A stretch of 64,000 nucleotides of DNA from Niebla homalea (lineage: Eukaryota; Ascomycota; Lecanoromycetes; Lecanorales; Ramalinaceae). The notes beneath the pieces are model-generated. The model saw only the letters and a program-made list of their open reading frames with translations, did not search any database and was not told the DNA's origin. The position numbers and the translations under genes were made by a program. Numbering within the stretch: position 1 is the first letter of the stretch; each line of letters begins with the position of its first letter. Shown here piece by piece: positions 26,960 to 38,500 of this stretch. The DNA is taken from contig JAHGAU010000002.1 of assembly GCA_019925105.1 (NCBI GenBank), forward strand, positions 62,001 through 126,000. Reading direction: 5' to 3'.

Positions 26960-28079
26960 TTGTGGCTCTGTGGGGGATGAAGAGGGGGGGGATGCGGAAC
27001 TCAAGGAGGGCAGGGAGGAATGGGGAAATTCAATGAGGGGATCGGGAAGGAGAGATCGGCATCAATCTCTAGTCATCTCAGGCAGTCTTGAATGATGGAA
27101 TGAAAACTTGCGAGTCAATCTCCTAGACGTTCCCAATAATACACCAATTGATCGCAGATGCTATGAAGGACGCCCTATGTCTCGAATCTCCCATCACAAA
27201 ACGCACCCGCTACGCTGAAAACGGGGGAAGAAGCCCCGCACTCTTCACAAAAGCCCAGTTAGACGCCGAACAAGCAAGCCAGCAGTATTCCCTCCATAAT
27301 CTGGCTAGGCTCCATTCCCTGTCCCTTGTCCAAGGTCCAAAGGCGCGGGTAGGCGCGCTACGGAAATATACTTAGTACTGTCGGAGGGTTTCGTGTCCCC
27401 AGTCCAACGCTGGAAGAGGACGATTTGACCGATTGAGGCAAGGTCTCATCAAAATGCGTGAAGACGGGATGCGGGCAGCCATGACATGAGGATCGGTTGC
27501 CAGCTTGGTGCGAAATGTAGTTGCAGGTTTCTCGGTGAGTACGTTTTGGGTTCGTCAGTTTTTTCGTCAGAGTTCGTCGGAAAGGGTCATTGAGACGGTG
27601 AATGTAGAGGCCTTTGGGAGAGCATCAAGGGGGTAAAGACAAGATGGATTTGGACATGTACTTCATGCTATGGAGAACAATGAAAGAGGAGAGAAACATC
27701 CTCCAAACAAATGTTCGCCGTGTATTTCCGCCATGGTCGCGCTGTGGCTTTCACGCCGTGCTTCCCAACTCCGTCATTTTATTCAAGGACTTGTATAAAG
27801 CAATCTGTGACATCTGCCGTGTGAGCTGATGATGGTGATGATGATGATAGATGGGGCCGAACAGAATGATCTGGACCTTGACAACGGTCGACGGTAATTC
27901 TTAGAATCCGTCATATTGCCACGGGCAATCGCCGTCAACCCCAAAATCCAAGAGTCTCATGTAATCACCAAGTCGTTTCGTCCACACTGGAGGCAGAATA
28001 TTTGAGATGGGTCAGGCAAAATCAGGTTTATCTCCAACATGATCTGTCATAGTAGGTGTCTAGACTCGTCTAGTACCTG
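26960..28079. other. Intergenic, 3' of PRMT5 and the zinc-finger gene
   Basis: No convincing gene. A 60-70 codon plus-strand frame ending at 27375 is open but unrecognised. A short GAT/GGT run occurs around 27829-27850. Confidence 0.45.
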
Positions 28080-30819
28080 CTAAATGGTTGCCTGGAATCT
28101 GTCAGATACTCCTCGGCTCCCTAATCGCCTATGACGACCAGTATTCAGCTTCGGCAGCGGTTGGGCAAGGACGGCAGCGAGTCGGGGATCATGAAGTGAC
28201 TCAGGATGATTCCCCCGGACATGCCTGTTCTCTTTCTCGTCAGTCAAGAAACCTGCTGGAGAACGGCGATGGAAGGTAACGCGAAATTGTAAACAGGGTC
28301 ACCTCAAGGAGAGCATGCCTTTGCAAGTAATCGGGCCTTGGATATTTGTGTTCTCGTTCTGGACAAAATTGACAAACATAGCCTGGGCTTGTGTGCACTA
28401 GCTCGTGTCGAATCATTTCATTCTTGCGCTTGAAGCCTTTGCCGTTCGATGATCTAGCGCAATCAGGTCTTGGACAGAAATACGGTCTATCGCTTCTGTG
28501 CACGTTCCTGTGGAATCTAAGAGTCAGTCTGTATGTCAAGACCTTACAAGAGTACTTGCAAGAACTCACTTCGGTAGATCTTCTGTCTGGAACGGAGGGG
28601 CCGTGCAACCTTGGGCATTGTAATCCAACGTTGCAGGTTCTAACGAGGGTGGTGGTCCTTGGGCATTGTGATCCAACGTTGCAGATTCTAAGGAAGGTGG
28701 TGATCGCGCCCATGACTCTACTACTGGGAGCGAGCCTGATGGTGAAGGCGCGCCTGGTGGTGGAGATGAGCCTGGTGATGGTGGCATCCATGACGCTAAC
28801 GGTGGGAGCGAGCCTAATGGTGGAGACGAGCCTGATGGTGAAGGCGAACCTGATGGTGGTAAGTGGTTAAGTCGATCCATCCCATGCTGGCTTCCTTCCG
28901 CATGTGCCACTCCTGATTCTAGTTCTTGAGGGTCATCAATAATGATGCCGTGAGAAGCAGATTGCTCGACTTTCCTCTTTCGGTCGAATTTACAGGCTCT
29001 CTGCCTTTCGTCAAATATCGCCTGCTGTTTCTCGTTACCTTCGAGAGTAGCGATATGGGCTTCCATTTTATCGCGATGTTCAAGTTCCTCGGCAACTTCA
29101 ACTCGCCAGTCACGTCTTGTGCAATCTGGATTACCTGACGTAAATGTCTCTGCGGTGTATTTCAGCTTTAGAACCATCGAGAGTCGCTGAGTCCAGTCTT
29201 ACCATGTCCCTGATCATGTTCGGTCGGACTCCGCTTAAATCTCCTCCATACATCACCAACTAATCCATGGAACCCTTTTTGGGCGTGATTTTCTTAGACG
29301 CTGATCAGATATTCGTTTGCTGGCAATGGATCCAACGGGGAGCGGGAGCTCAGAAAGATTGATGGAACTTACCTGCTTCACGATCTGAGATCGACTGACC
29401 TCTTGCTAGCCTCGAAAGCTTCCACTCCGCGAGATTGAACCAAACGATAGTGTTGACATCCGTAGGTCCATAATCCTGGTAAGACGCGGGATCAGCATTG
29501 ATTTTTAGGTAGAATTGTGGAATCCGCACTGCCTAATACGATATAAGGGTTCTGGGATTTTGACAAAACTACTTGAAGTTTTACTGAGATTCGCTCACCT
29601 CGTCTGTAAGTGAGAACTCTTCTCGGAAAACGTCAAAGGCTCTGGTTTCGTCCAGAAAATCTTCTCCGAGAAGTATGTCACAAGATAAATTTTCAAGGAC
29701 GTAGAATGTCGTCCAGAAAGACGGGCCATTCTTCGTCCCAAGAATGATATTCACGTCGAGTTTGCCTGCGAGTCTGGAAGTGCTGCCGTCGGCAAACTGA
29801 ACCACAGAATTCTCTCCGCCCAGGCTTTTCATCACAAAACTTCTTTCCTGTACGTAAGCTAGAGACATGAGGTCGACTTCTGATCCTGTATCCGCACATC
29901 CTAATTTGAGCTCTTCGTCCGCTCGGCAAAAGATTCTGCATCTCGGGGTATTAAGACTACACAGCTGAAGAGGACCGGCTTCTAATGTCCTGATGTCTTG
30001 TAGACGATCTCGATATTTGTCAAGGGTCTCCGTTGTGTCAAGGAAGGACATGCCCATGATCAGTGGGCTGACGAGTATCTCGAAAACGTAGAATGTACAC
30101 AGAAGCGTTGTGTGCGGCTCGTTGGCAAACGCAAGATCAGCGACGATCCGCCCAAGGGCTTTTATAGTCTTTCCGTTAGCGATGCGAAAAAGCTTCTGGT
30201 GCTCAAGACCTTCATCAATCTCGAGCGCAAGATATTGAGCAACCTCTGCCGCCATGACATTGTCTTCAGAGCCTGAGTCTGCTCGGGAGATGATGGTGGT
30301 CTCTCGGATGGTGACAGGCAATACCATCCGTCGACCTTTGCGAGGAACGTAGCGAGATTGCTGCGATTCTTCCAGATCCAACTCAGGATATGAGTAAAGA
30401 ACTTGGAGGGATGGGTCTGCTTTGGGTGTTTGCCCATCGCCATTATAGGCATGCTCTTCAAATCTAAGCGGCTTCCAATGCGGCGTCGATGGCTCGAGTT
30501 CTAAGTATACAGGCTCTAGGCTTGGGCTCCTCCGCAACATCCCATCATCTTCATCCCTGTCCAACATCTCAAGTATTGGATGCCACAGGGACTTCGATGA
30601 TTCCTTATAACATTGTCTTGTGATAATGGTGTGAGAATAATCCCCGCATTCCGCAGCCAATCTGCCCCATCTCTCAGCCTGATCAGTGAGCCTGACGAGA
30701 AGATTCTGCCCCGCTGGCCTAACCTTACGGGGACAAGTTACTTTTGGATCGAGCTTCGTCTGTGAAGTCGTAGAAGCTGCCGTGATCGTAATGCATATGA
30801 TCAGTCGTCCAGCGTTCAT
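28080..30819 (-). CDS. Tandem retropepsin-like, C2H2 zinc-finger fusion protein
   Basis: Model of six exons: 29599-30819, 29373-29532, 29203-29292, 28570-29134, 28319-28516 and 28080-28224, together 792 residues in one frame. Two retropepsin-like aspartyl protease domains lie in exon 1. The first has DSG at 181-183 and LIMG at 253-256; the second has DTG at 310-312 and ILLG at 382-385, each followed by a D/S-F-L-type segment. A Pro/Ser/Gly repeat linker follows (about 550-670). Two C2H2 fingers end the protein: C693, C698, H716, H720 and C727, C730, H746, H751. The second finger is completed only if the last intron uses a GC donor. No reverse transcriptase, integrase or LTR is nearby, so this looks like a host gene that captured retroelement protease modules. 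The start at 30819 is uncertain because it lies 8 bp from the divergent DUF6594 ATG; methionines at about 85 and 94 are alternatives. Confidence 0.68.
28610..28705 (-). repeat. In-frame 48-bp tandem duplication
   Basis: Within exon 4 of the zinc-finger gene, a 48-bp unit containing CCTTGGGCATTGT(A/G)ATCCAA is present twice with a few substitutions. On the coding strand it gives two copies of a 16-residue segment ending in N-A-Q-G. The length is a multiple of three, so the frame is kept. Flanking Pro/Ser/Gly codons are also repetitive. Confidence 0.7.
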
Positions 30820-30827
30820 CGAGGGCT

Positions 30828-31838
30828 ATGCAGAAGGCATCAAGGGATAATGTCATTGAGATCCATGACATTAAAGGCTATGCTTCTTTGGCTGCGTTGA
30901 TCGCCAGTGATCAAGATAAGAGTGTTTCCATTTACAGACGATTTGATCGTCTTTCAGCAAGGAATTTGCTCTATCTCCAGAGCGAGCTAGCAGAATTAGA
31001 AGCGGAGCAAGATGCTCTAGATGAGCAGGCTCTGTGCGTCGATATAAATGAACTGAAGAGCTCCAGAGACTGGACCACTCTGAAGACACAGGGGAGCGAT
31101 GAGAGGTATCCGCGGGATAGAGAGAAGCTCCGACTTGTGTACGAAATCCGAAAGTCGCTCAAAGAATACAGTTCGGATGTTCAGTATTAGGCAATTCTAG
31201 CTCGGCGCTGATAGTTGGTAGGAGAAGCTCTCTTACTAGAAAGCACTCTGCTTTCGGTAAGGCGGCCCCAAAAGAGGACTCTCGAAGCATACCAGAACGA
31301 GTTCATGAACATCGATGCCTGTGGTCAGAGCGACAGCGGCTCTCAAGAAGGATTCCCGACTCTGGGTGGTCACAGCGCTGGGATCCTTAATGACCCTGAG
31401 GACCTGATGGCCTTGAAGGAGCGGCAAAATGAAGATCGGTTGTCCAGCTTTCTCCGGCATTGCTTCCCAATCTTATTCATCGTAAGCGGTCGAAATGGCT
31501 CCTTGACTTCAGCTTATCATAGATAGACACGAAATACCAACGGTCGCCTTGCATACTTATCAGAACGGCGCCTCGGTACCTTTGTGGCTCTTGTGTACAT
31601 CATTTTTGCTGCGGTCCTCCTGTGGGGGGCTATCATCAACCTTTACCTCGTCACGGATGAGAAGAAGCGATTGGGTCTGATCGCTGGCTACACGACCGCG
31701 TTTGCCATGTGCTTGGCCCTCTTACACAAAGCCGAAGGCCATCAAGTCTTCGCAGCGAGCGCAGCTTACTCGGCTGTCTTGGTGGTCTTCGTGAGCGGCA
31801 ACCTGGGGAGTTCTGGTGGAGCTGGGAACACTCCCTGA
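30828..31838 (+). CDS. DUF6594 membrane protein
   Basis: Three exons (30828-31170, 31222-31481, 31527-31838) with introns of 51 and 45 bp give 304 residues. The family signature is plain: GYASLAALIASD near the start, then RRFDRLSARNLLYLQSELAE with a coiled coil, KEYREALLLES created by the first splice, and LAYLSERRLGTFVALV leading into the membrane part. Three hydrophobic helices (about 219-243, 249-268, 274-291) close the protein. DUF6594 proteins are abundant and variable in filamentous ascomycetes; no biochemical function is known to me. The first intron has an atypical donor (GTTCGG), chosen because it restores the family sequence. The start codon is 8 bp from that of the divergent retropepsin-zinc-finger gene. 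Confidence 0.85.
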
Positions 31839-32373
31839 GGATAATGTCCAGGTATCAGGCGACTGGCCGTCTCTAGCTGGTGCTATGTTATCCCATACTG
31901 GGACTCGGATAGCTACATTCAAGCCCAGAAGCTTTGCTTCACCCATGATGAGAAAAGCTTGGCCAGGGTGGCCTGCTGGATGTTCATCAAGATGCAAATC
32001 TCCAAGATGAAACACAAATCTCGGCCATCGATTGGGCACGGAGAAGTCAACGTGAAAAGGGCATTACAAAACTATCAAAGGTTGTACGGGCAACGTGAGA
32101 TGTTCATGGTCCTAGGATGGATGAGGAGAGGGAAATATCCGGCGCGGATGAGAGCGGTCCGCACAGAGGCGCGAACCTACTCATAAGTTCCTTATCAGGG
32201 TGAAGAGATGCCATGAAAAGGTGTGGAGGACTGAGATTAAGCTTGTGAGATACTTTCATGAGATCCAATGTCATGTATCATTCGCGAGAGACTCTACAGA
32301 CATCACAGGTCATCAAGGAGCTGCTTTATCCTGAATATGCCTTCTGGAATTTCCCTCCAACAGTCCAAAATCA
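31839..32373. other. Intergenic spacer
   Basis: Spacer between the ends of the DUF6594 gene (plus) and TMA46 (minus). No gene or repeat is evident. Confidence 0.5.
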
Positions 32374-33816
32374 TCACGCACCATTTACATTGCCATCAAA
32401 CCCATCAGCATCGCCACTACCACCTCCCTTCTCTCCATCTACGACATTACCCTCCCCTTCAACCCTCTTTCTCTCATCTTCGTCCCTCATTCTCTCCGTC
32501 TCTCTCCTCATCTCCTCCATATCCCACCCTTCTCCTTCATCATCATCACCATCCTCACCCTCTACATCATCCTCACTCTCCTCATCCTCGCTCCCCCACC
32601 CACCGGCTTCAAACATTGCCCTCCCCGTCGCCTCCTTAGCCTGCCTGGCCTGCTCCTCTGCAGCCTTCTTATCCAATCTCTCCTTCTTCCACTTGCTGAA
32701 ACTCTCCTCGGTCACGGGGGTCAACGTGCCCGTCAACTTGCCTCTCTCTTTTTCCAAAAAGTCTTCCAACGTTAACGTCTTTAATGGGGATTTATCCAAC
32801 AAAGCTTTCTCCGCAGCGCGCTGCTCTTTCGTCTTGAGGACGAAGCCAGGAGGGAGGGAGTGCCGATACATGCACTTGTCGCCGCCATTGGGACACGCCC
32901 AGAACCAACCATACTGCGAGTTCTCGACGGCGGCGATGAAGTACTTGCAGACCTTGTCGGTCGTGGTTTTGGGGTTGCCGTGTTTGGAGAGGATGACGTT
33001 TCGTAATTTGGCTATGACAAATCGTCGGATATCAGCATTACTCCGTGAGATGGGTCCAAGCCTGAACCTCTGCGGAGACAAAGGGTTCCCAAGGCATGTA
33101 TTGCCAAAAAAGGGCCCAGTGAATATGAGGAGGAGGATAACACACCTTCATCCCACTCCCCCATATCATCCCTCTCCTTCTCTTCTTTTTCCCCCTCCTC
33201 CCCTTCTTTATTCTCGCCCTCCCTCATATCCGTGTAAACCCCCCTCTTCTCACTCCTCCTCTCCACCGCCAAATCATGACTGAACTTGCACTTCCTTCCT
33301 TTCTCGCAATTCCCCTGCTTGTAAAAGATACATAGCACCGTTTTGGGATCCACCCCAAAGGGTACCTTTTGCACCTGCACTGGCTTGAAGAGCTCGGCGG
33401 CTTCACGTTTCGCCTGCTCGGAGGCGGCTTTCTCCTTTTCGCGGGCGGCCTTTTCAGCGGCCTTGCGTTTCTGGTCGGGGGTCTGGGCTTGGGATTGTTG
33501 CTGAGTGATTTGGGCGATGGTGCGTTGGGCTTGGGCGCCTTTTTTCTATCGGGATGTCAGAGGCCATGGGCCGCCCATCTTCGAGGTAGACATCATGGGC
33601 GAGGGTGCGGTGAGCCCGGTTATTGAGGTAGTCTTAAACGTACATTTTTCATGCCAAAGGTCTGGGGTGGGAGCATATCGTCAGTGTCTGGCTTATCACC
33701 TTGGGGCTAATGTGGGAGCCAAAGCGAGGGATAGACCAGGCGCAGGGAGCACTCACCTTATCCACAGCAACCTTGGTCGCTTTCTGCTTGTTCTTGTCAT
33801 CTTTCTTAGGCGGCAT
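32374..33816 (-). CDS. TMA46: CCCH zinc-finger translation factor Tma46
   Basis: Ribosome-associated CCCH protein (human ZC3H15/DFRP1) that partners and stabilises the DRG-family GTPase Rbg1. Four exons (33757-33816, 33644-33661, 33146-33545, 32374-33011) give 371 residues. Exon 2 is only 18 nt and encodes TFGMKN, which with its flanks makes the conserved N-terminal motif DKTFGMKNKKG. A basic coiled coil (about 35-85) follows. Two CCCH fingers come next: [19 protein letters not shown] and the wider CKYF...[12 protein letters not shown]. Then comes the DFRP-type segment TLEDFLE with [19 protein letters not shown]. The C-terminal 80 residues are Glu/Asp-rich with a Gly tail. Start and length agree with the family (yeast 345 residues). 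Confidence 0.92.
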
Positions 33817-34646
33817 GGTGTTTTGGTAACGACTGGCGGGTGAGGCAACTGGGAGGTGTGCGCCCTGACAAGGTAGTGGTATTTGCAAGTTTCGCTATGC
33901 TTCTAGTCTGTCCAAAAAGTGTAGAGCTAGGTGAGTAGTCGAGGAGCCAGGAAGCCGTGCACCAAAAGAGTATCAAGCGAGGCCATGAATGTAATAAAAG
34001 TTGGAGACTGTGGAGATGGACTCATACTCAAATTGATCGTCACGGCGTTAGAGCACCGGGGCTATGGACTCACTCGCGTGGTTTTTTCGACACGCATCAA
34101 CTTCTGGGGGAAGAGCAGCAAAAAGTACATCCGTAATCATAGACAGGATTGAGCCCAATTGAAGCTCAAGAAGATCCGCTACGATTGAGTACCACCAAAG
34201 TCTCTATTATTTCCACGCCAAATCCCTCGAATCCTGCGATCAGCGCTCCGCATCCACGGCCAGCTCCCCCTTCCCGCCATACCACAGCAAGCTTTCCTCT
34301 ATTCGCACGGTCGTACTCACCTCCTACCATCCCTCCCATAAAAAGTTTCTGAACCTCCCTCCTCATCGCCAATCTACCACACCCTCGCGACCACCCTCAC
34401 ACCGCCCAATAAAACCTTCTTCAAACCCTCACCATCCTTCTCCCGTCCATCACCCCCTAACCAAACAATCCGTCACACCTCCTCACCACCATCGCCAATC
34501 TCCTCCCTACCCACATACCTCCCCACAAACCCACAAACCCGCTTACCCAACCAACCCACCCAACTCCTCCAACCCCCGCAGCCCCTTCACCCCCGCTCTC
34601 CTCCCCCACCAACCCAAGGAAACAACCATTACCCACCACGTCCAGC
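33817..34646. promoter_or_regulatory. Divergent promoter TMA46/OST4
   Basis: Region between the TMA46 start (minus) and the OST4 start (plus). The 200 bases before OST4 are strongly C-rich and pyrimidine-biased, as in many fungal promoters and leaders. No other gene is supported. Confidence 0.5.
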
Positions 34647-34940
34647 ATGATCTCCGACGCCGCCCTCAACTCCCTCGCCATATTCCTCGGCAGCCTGGCC
34701 ATGCTGCTGATCGTGCTGTACCACTTCCTCGAGGTCAACGCCGTAGACACGCCTGATAACCCGCTCACCACGACCACCTCCAAGTCCACGGGTAATGCTG
34801 CTGGTGGCGGTGCGGCGACGACGACGATGACTAAAGCGGGAGGAGGAGGAGGAGGAGGGGGGGTGGAAGATGTAGGGATGGGAGGAATGACGCCGGGCAA
34901 GAAGGCAAAGGTCGGGGGGAGAGGGGTGGGGAAGTCGTGA
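34647..34940 (+). CDS. OST4: Oligosaccharyltransferase subunit Ost4, C-terminally extended
   Basis: Ost4 is a single-pass mini-subunit of the ER oligosaccharyltransferase, which transfers the N-glycan from dolichol to asparagine; it bridges Stt3 and Ost3/6. The first 33 residues fit the family exactly: MISDAALNSLAI, then a hydrophobic helix with AMLLIVLYHFLEVNA. Yeast and human proteins stop about there (36-37 residues). Here the frame continues to 97 residues with a Thr/Gly-rich, then basic (PGKKAKVGGRG) tail. The tail may be a genuine fungal extension. Alternatively a GT dinucleotide right after the VNA codons could start an intron. Identity rests on the membrane segment. Confidence 0.85.
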   Translation: MISDAALNSLAIFLGSLAMLLIVLYHFLEVNAVDTPDNPLTTTTSKSTGNAAGGGAATTTMTKAGGGGGGGGVEDVGMGGMTPGKKAKVGGRGVGKS

Positions 34941-35586
34941 GGGACGGCGGGTTGGGCATGTTGTGCGGGAGGAGCAGATATTGGGGGTGGGGGCAGTCGT
35001 TGGAGGAGGAGAGGAAGATGGGGGTTTGGAGGGGAGAGAGGGGGTGGAATGGGAGCGACAAGTGATGGATGGTGGAATCATAGAAGAAGAGGAGGGTCAT
35101 AGCATCCACAGCGTGGCCAAAACTCGAGGACTAGTTGGAGCGATGGGCAAGCGTGTACGATACATACACCACTTGTAATGATGCATTTGCTTCAACCATT
35201 GCCGGGCAGTCAATCAAGAGAAGGTCACTTGTATTGCGCTTAATTGGTAGGCTTGCTTTGTGGATTGTGTATCTGCTATCGAATGCCGGCCTTGAATGAC
35301 GAGCAATACTGAAGCTGCCGCATCAATAGCAGTAGCAGCCGTTCCTTCTCGCTTCTCTTTTTGGCTTAGGTTCCCTGACTATGAGAAAGCCATCTCACCC
35401 CTTGCCACCTCCCTCACATCATCATCCTCTTCCTCATCCCGGTGGAAGGTCCTGCTCATTGCTTAACTCGGTAGTCCCTCCTGCGGGGAGGATGACTGGG
35501 AGAGGAAGAGAGGGTTGTGACCCGATGATTGGATGCCTACATTCATGTTTAATCAGCTACTATGCATCAGCCGAGCGACACGTATA
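34941..35586. other. Convergent intergenic spacer
   Basis: Spacer between OST4 (plus) and the AT-hook/C2H2 gene (minus). G-rich just after the OST4 stop; no gene supported. Confidence 0.5.
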
Positions 35587-38500
35587 TCAGCGGACGATGG
35601 ACTCACTAGACCGTCTTCTTCCCACTCCACTCCCCAACTCCCTCTCATACGGCCCCAAATGCTGCTTCTCCACGTGCGTATCCCACTGCCCCGCATCATC
35701 AAACTTCCTTCGCTGAGATCCATCGCCATTCCCTTGATTGCAGTCATTCCACTTGCACTGCCATGGCCCCACCTGGCTGACGCGGTCACGATGTTGTTTA
35801 CGCACGTGTTTGCGGAGGACATCCATATTGTGAAGCTCAGCGGGGCAATTCTCCCAGTGGCATTTGTAGACGGAGTAGGAAGGATCGTTAGCATTTGTGG
35901 AGTCGCTCTTAGCAAGACCGTCGGGTCTCTGAGCGGGTGACGTGGATGCGAGGCTTTGAGAAGGGGAAGGGATCACGACAGCGATACGATTTTTAGAGGG
36001 TGTCAAGCTGTTGCGAAGACCGGAGGGTCGCATTGGTTTCGATAAAGAGTCATGTCGGATCTGGCTCGGGGTAGACTTGCTGGTCGAAGTCGAGACGAAC
36101 TCTTGAGACACTTTCTTCGGTATGCCTTTGTCACTCCGTGGAGCATGGTTTTTGGCACCAGGGGGCCGACCCTTTCGTTTGGGCACGCCCCCCGCGTCAG
36201 GCACCGCAGGAGAAGCGGCAGGGCGAGAGGAGGGAGTAATGGCTCTTTCGAAGGAAGTGTTGGCATCGGTCGTGGGTTCGGCGCGTGGACTTGTGTCAGG
36301 CGGCGGCGCTTCCTTGGATGGTTCATTCGTTGTTGGATCGACTTTCGGAGCGTCAGGGGACACTCCGGCCCCAGCGCTTGGATTGGCTTCGCCAATCCCG
36401 AGACCAGAAACGTTGAATCGCTTCTTGGGAGGCCTTCCTCTTCGTCCATGATTCCCTTTGAGACTATCTTGACTTGGGGGCTGCGCCAAAGACTCTGGCC
36501 TGCCTTCCACGCTGACCGCCACCACTGCTGCTTGTGAAGCTTTAGCCACAGGTGATGTCGGCCTGGAAGGCTCATGATCACTCAGAAATAGGGAAGGTTC
36601 ATTCTCCTCGACTGGACGAGCGCCGGCCTTTGGCGCCGGATTCCCTCCTGGATCCACAAGATCCCAGCGGAAAGTGCTCAGATCCGAATTGGGATCCACG
36701 CTCACGAACCTGTCACGCAATGCCTCCAGGTGCTGATTCAGTGGGGGCATTGAAGGGTGTTTGCCAGAGGCAAGAAGAATGTCTCGAGCAATCGTTTTGG
36801 GATCATAGCTTGATCTCCGTAAGGCATCTCGGCGTTTGTTCATTGGATCAACAACCAAATCATACAACAGATGTTCTCGGCCATTTAGACGAGGCATCTG
36901 GTTAGGTATTGGACGAGGCATTGGCTTTGATGGAGCCGCTTGTTGTACAGCTGGAGCTGATTGCAGTTGACTTGTCGGGACACCTGGAGGTCGCCATCGA
37001 GCATTGAGAGCATCATTGTTGGTTCCAGTCACAGGTGGCCGCCCATTTGACATAGTAGAGGACGGCTTCTCTGGCCGAGGCTTTGGACGATGCCGCACGT
37101 AGTCATCTTCGTCCGAAAGCAGGCTGAGATCAACAATGTCCGCGAAATTGCGCTTTTTCGCTTTCTCTTCCTTGCTTATGGGCTTCGGCGGTTGCGAAGG
37201 GCCATCCTCAGGCTTGAGGCTCGAATTGAACCCTGCGTATGCGCCAGGGTTGCCGTACTGAGGCTGCCCTGATTGGCCTGCGAAAGAGGAGAAATGCAGG
37301 GCGGGATTGAATGGTGGTGCAAAGTAGGGAGGTGGATAGGTCCCTGCCGCTGCTGATTGAGGCGGTGGTGCTGCTGCTGCTTGAGGCTTGGGTTGCGCCG
37401 ATGGGTTGCCAGATTTCGAGGAGGCAGGCTTGGGTGAGCTCTGGTTTGGAGTGGTGCTTTTGGCATTCTGCTGCGCCCCCATCTCTGGTACAGCAGCAAG
37501 CAGCGTACGAGCAAAAGGCCCTCGCTCAATGACGAACCCCTTGGCCTCCAGATATTCGCACAATTGGGCATAGCTAGGATTCCGATCCAAGAGGGCATGG
37601 ATCTCGTCTGCTGCTATGTTTTTACCATGGTTGATAGCAGGATACAGGAGAGCATTTCTGGCGGCAATAGCAAGTCCACGCTTTTTTCCTTCTGGCCAAT
37701 ACGTCGTGCCTACTCTAGGAAGGCTTACGCCTGCGGCCGGAGTGGCAACCTTTTTGCCGTTTGACTGCGTCGGCACCTCTTTCGTCTTCGTCGGCACCTC
37801 CTTTGTCTTCGTCGGGGCCTGCTGCTGCTGAGGAGGAGGTGATGCTGATTCAGACGAGGTTCTCATGGCCTCAGGATCATAATCTGTGGGTAACTTGGCT
37901 CCAGCTTTCTTCTTGTGATTGCTCTGTGACCTATCAGGTGTATATATTGAACCTCCTCTTTTGCGCCTCTGCATCGGGTATCGACCACGATCTAATGCGG
38001 AAGCAGATGTGGCAGCCGTAAGGTCTGATTCTGCGGGAAGCTCAGTCGTCGGCGTAGGCAACCCACTAGTTGCTGGAGCCTTCGCACTTTTAGTGACCGG
38101 CTGAGGGGTGGATTGAGATGCACCCCCCTGGTATGAGCGTGTCAGAATGATGCTGTGTAAAGTGGGCAAGTTGGTACAGGTTCAGACGTACCTTCTTAAA
38201 TTCTTCCCAAACCTGTGAAAAGAGAGAAGGATCTTTCGCTTTATAGTCCCGCATCTTCTCAATCATCTGCTTCATCTCCAGCTCGATCTGCTCTTTCGTG
38301 GTCGACTCGGAGCCTGCGCTCGCTGATTGTCCCATGAGAGCTTTGGCAGCCTGAGTCACGTCGTCTCCCGGAGTCTTAGTAGCTGCAGAGGCTGCTCTCG
38401 CCAGCCTCTCCGCTTTCTCCTCTTCTTGTCTCCTTTCCCACTCCGAATGATTGAAGATCTGATTTGGGTTGACGGTGATGGGAGCTGCCGACCTGTTGCT

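Noticed and set aside
26367..27004. Long minus- and plus-strand frames over the PRMT5 3' part
   Set aside because: They are shadows of Ser/Pro/Gly-rich PRMT5 codons; the plus-strand one contains the displaced PRMT5 C-terminus rather than a separate gene.
28240..28791. Single-exon zinc-finger gene on the minus strand
   Set aside because: The open frame lacks an ATG near the fingers, has no complete second finger and reads through introns; the six-exon model explains it better.
29581..30819. Intact LTR retrotransposon
   Set aside because: Only protease-like domains are present; no reverse transcriptase, RNase H, integrase, primer-binding site or terminal repeats were found around it.
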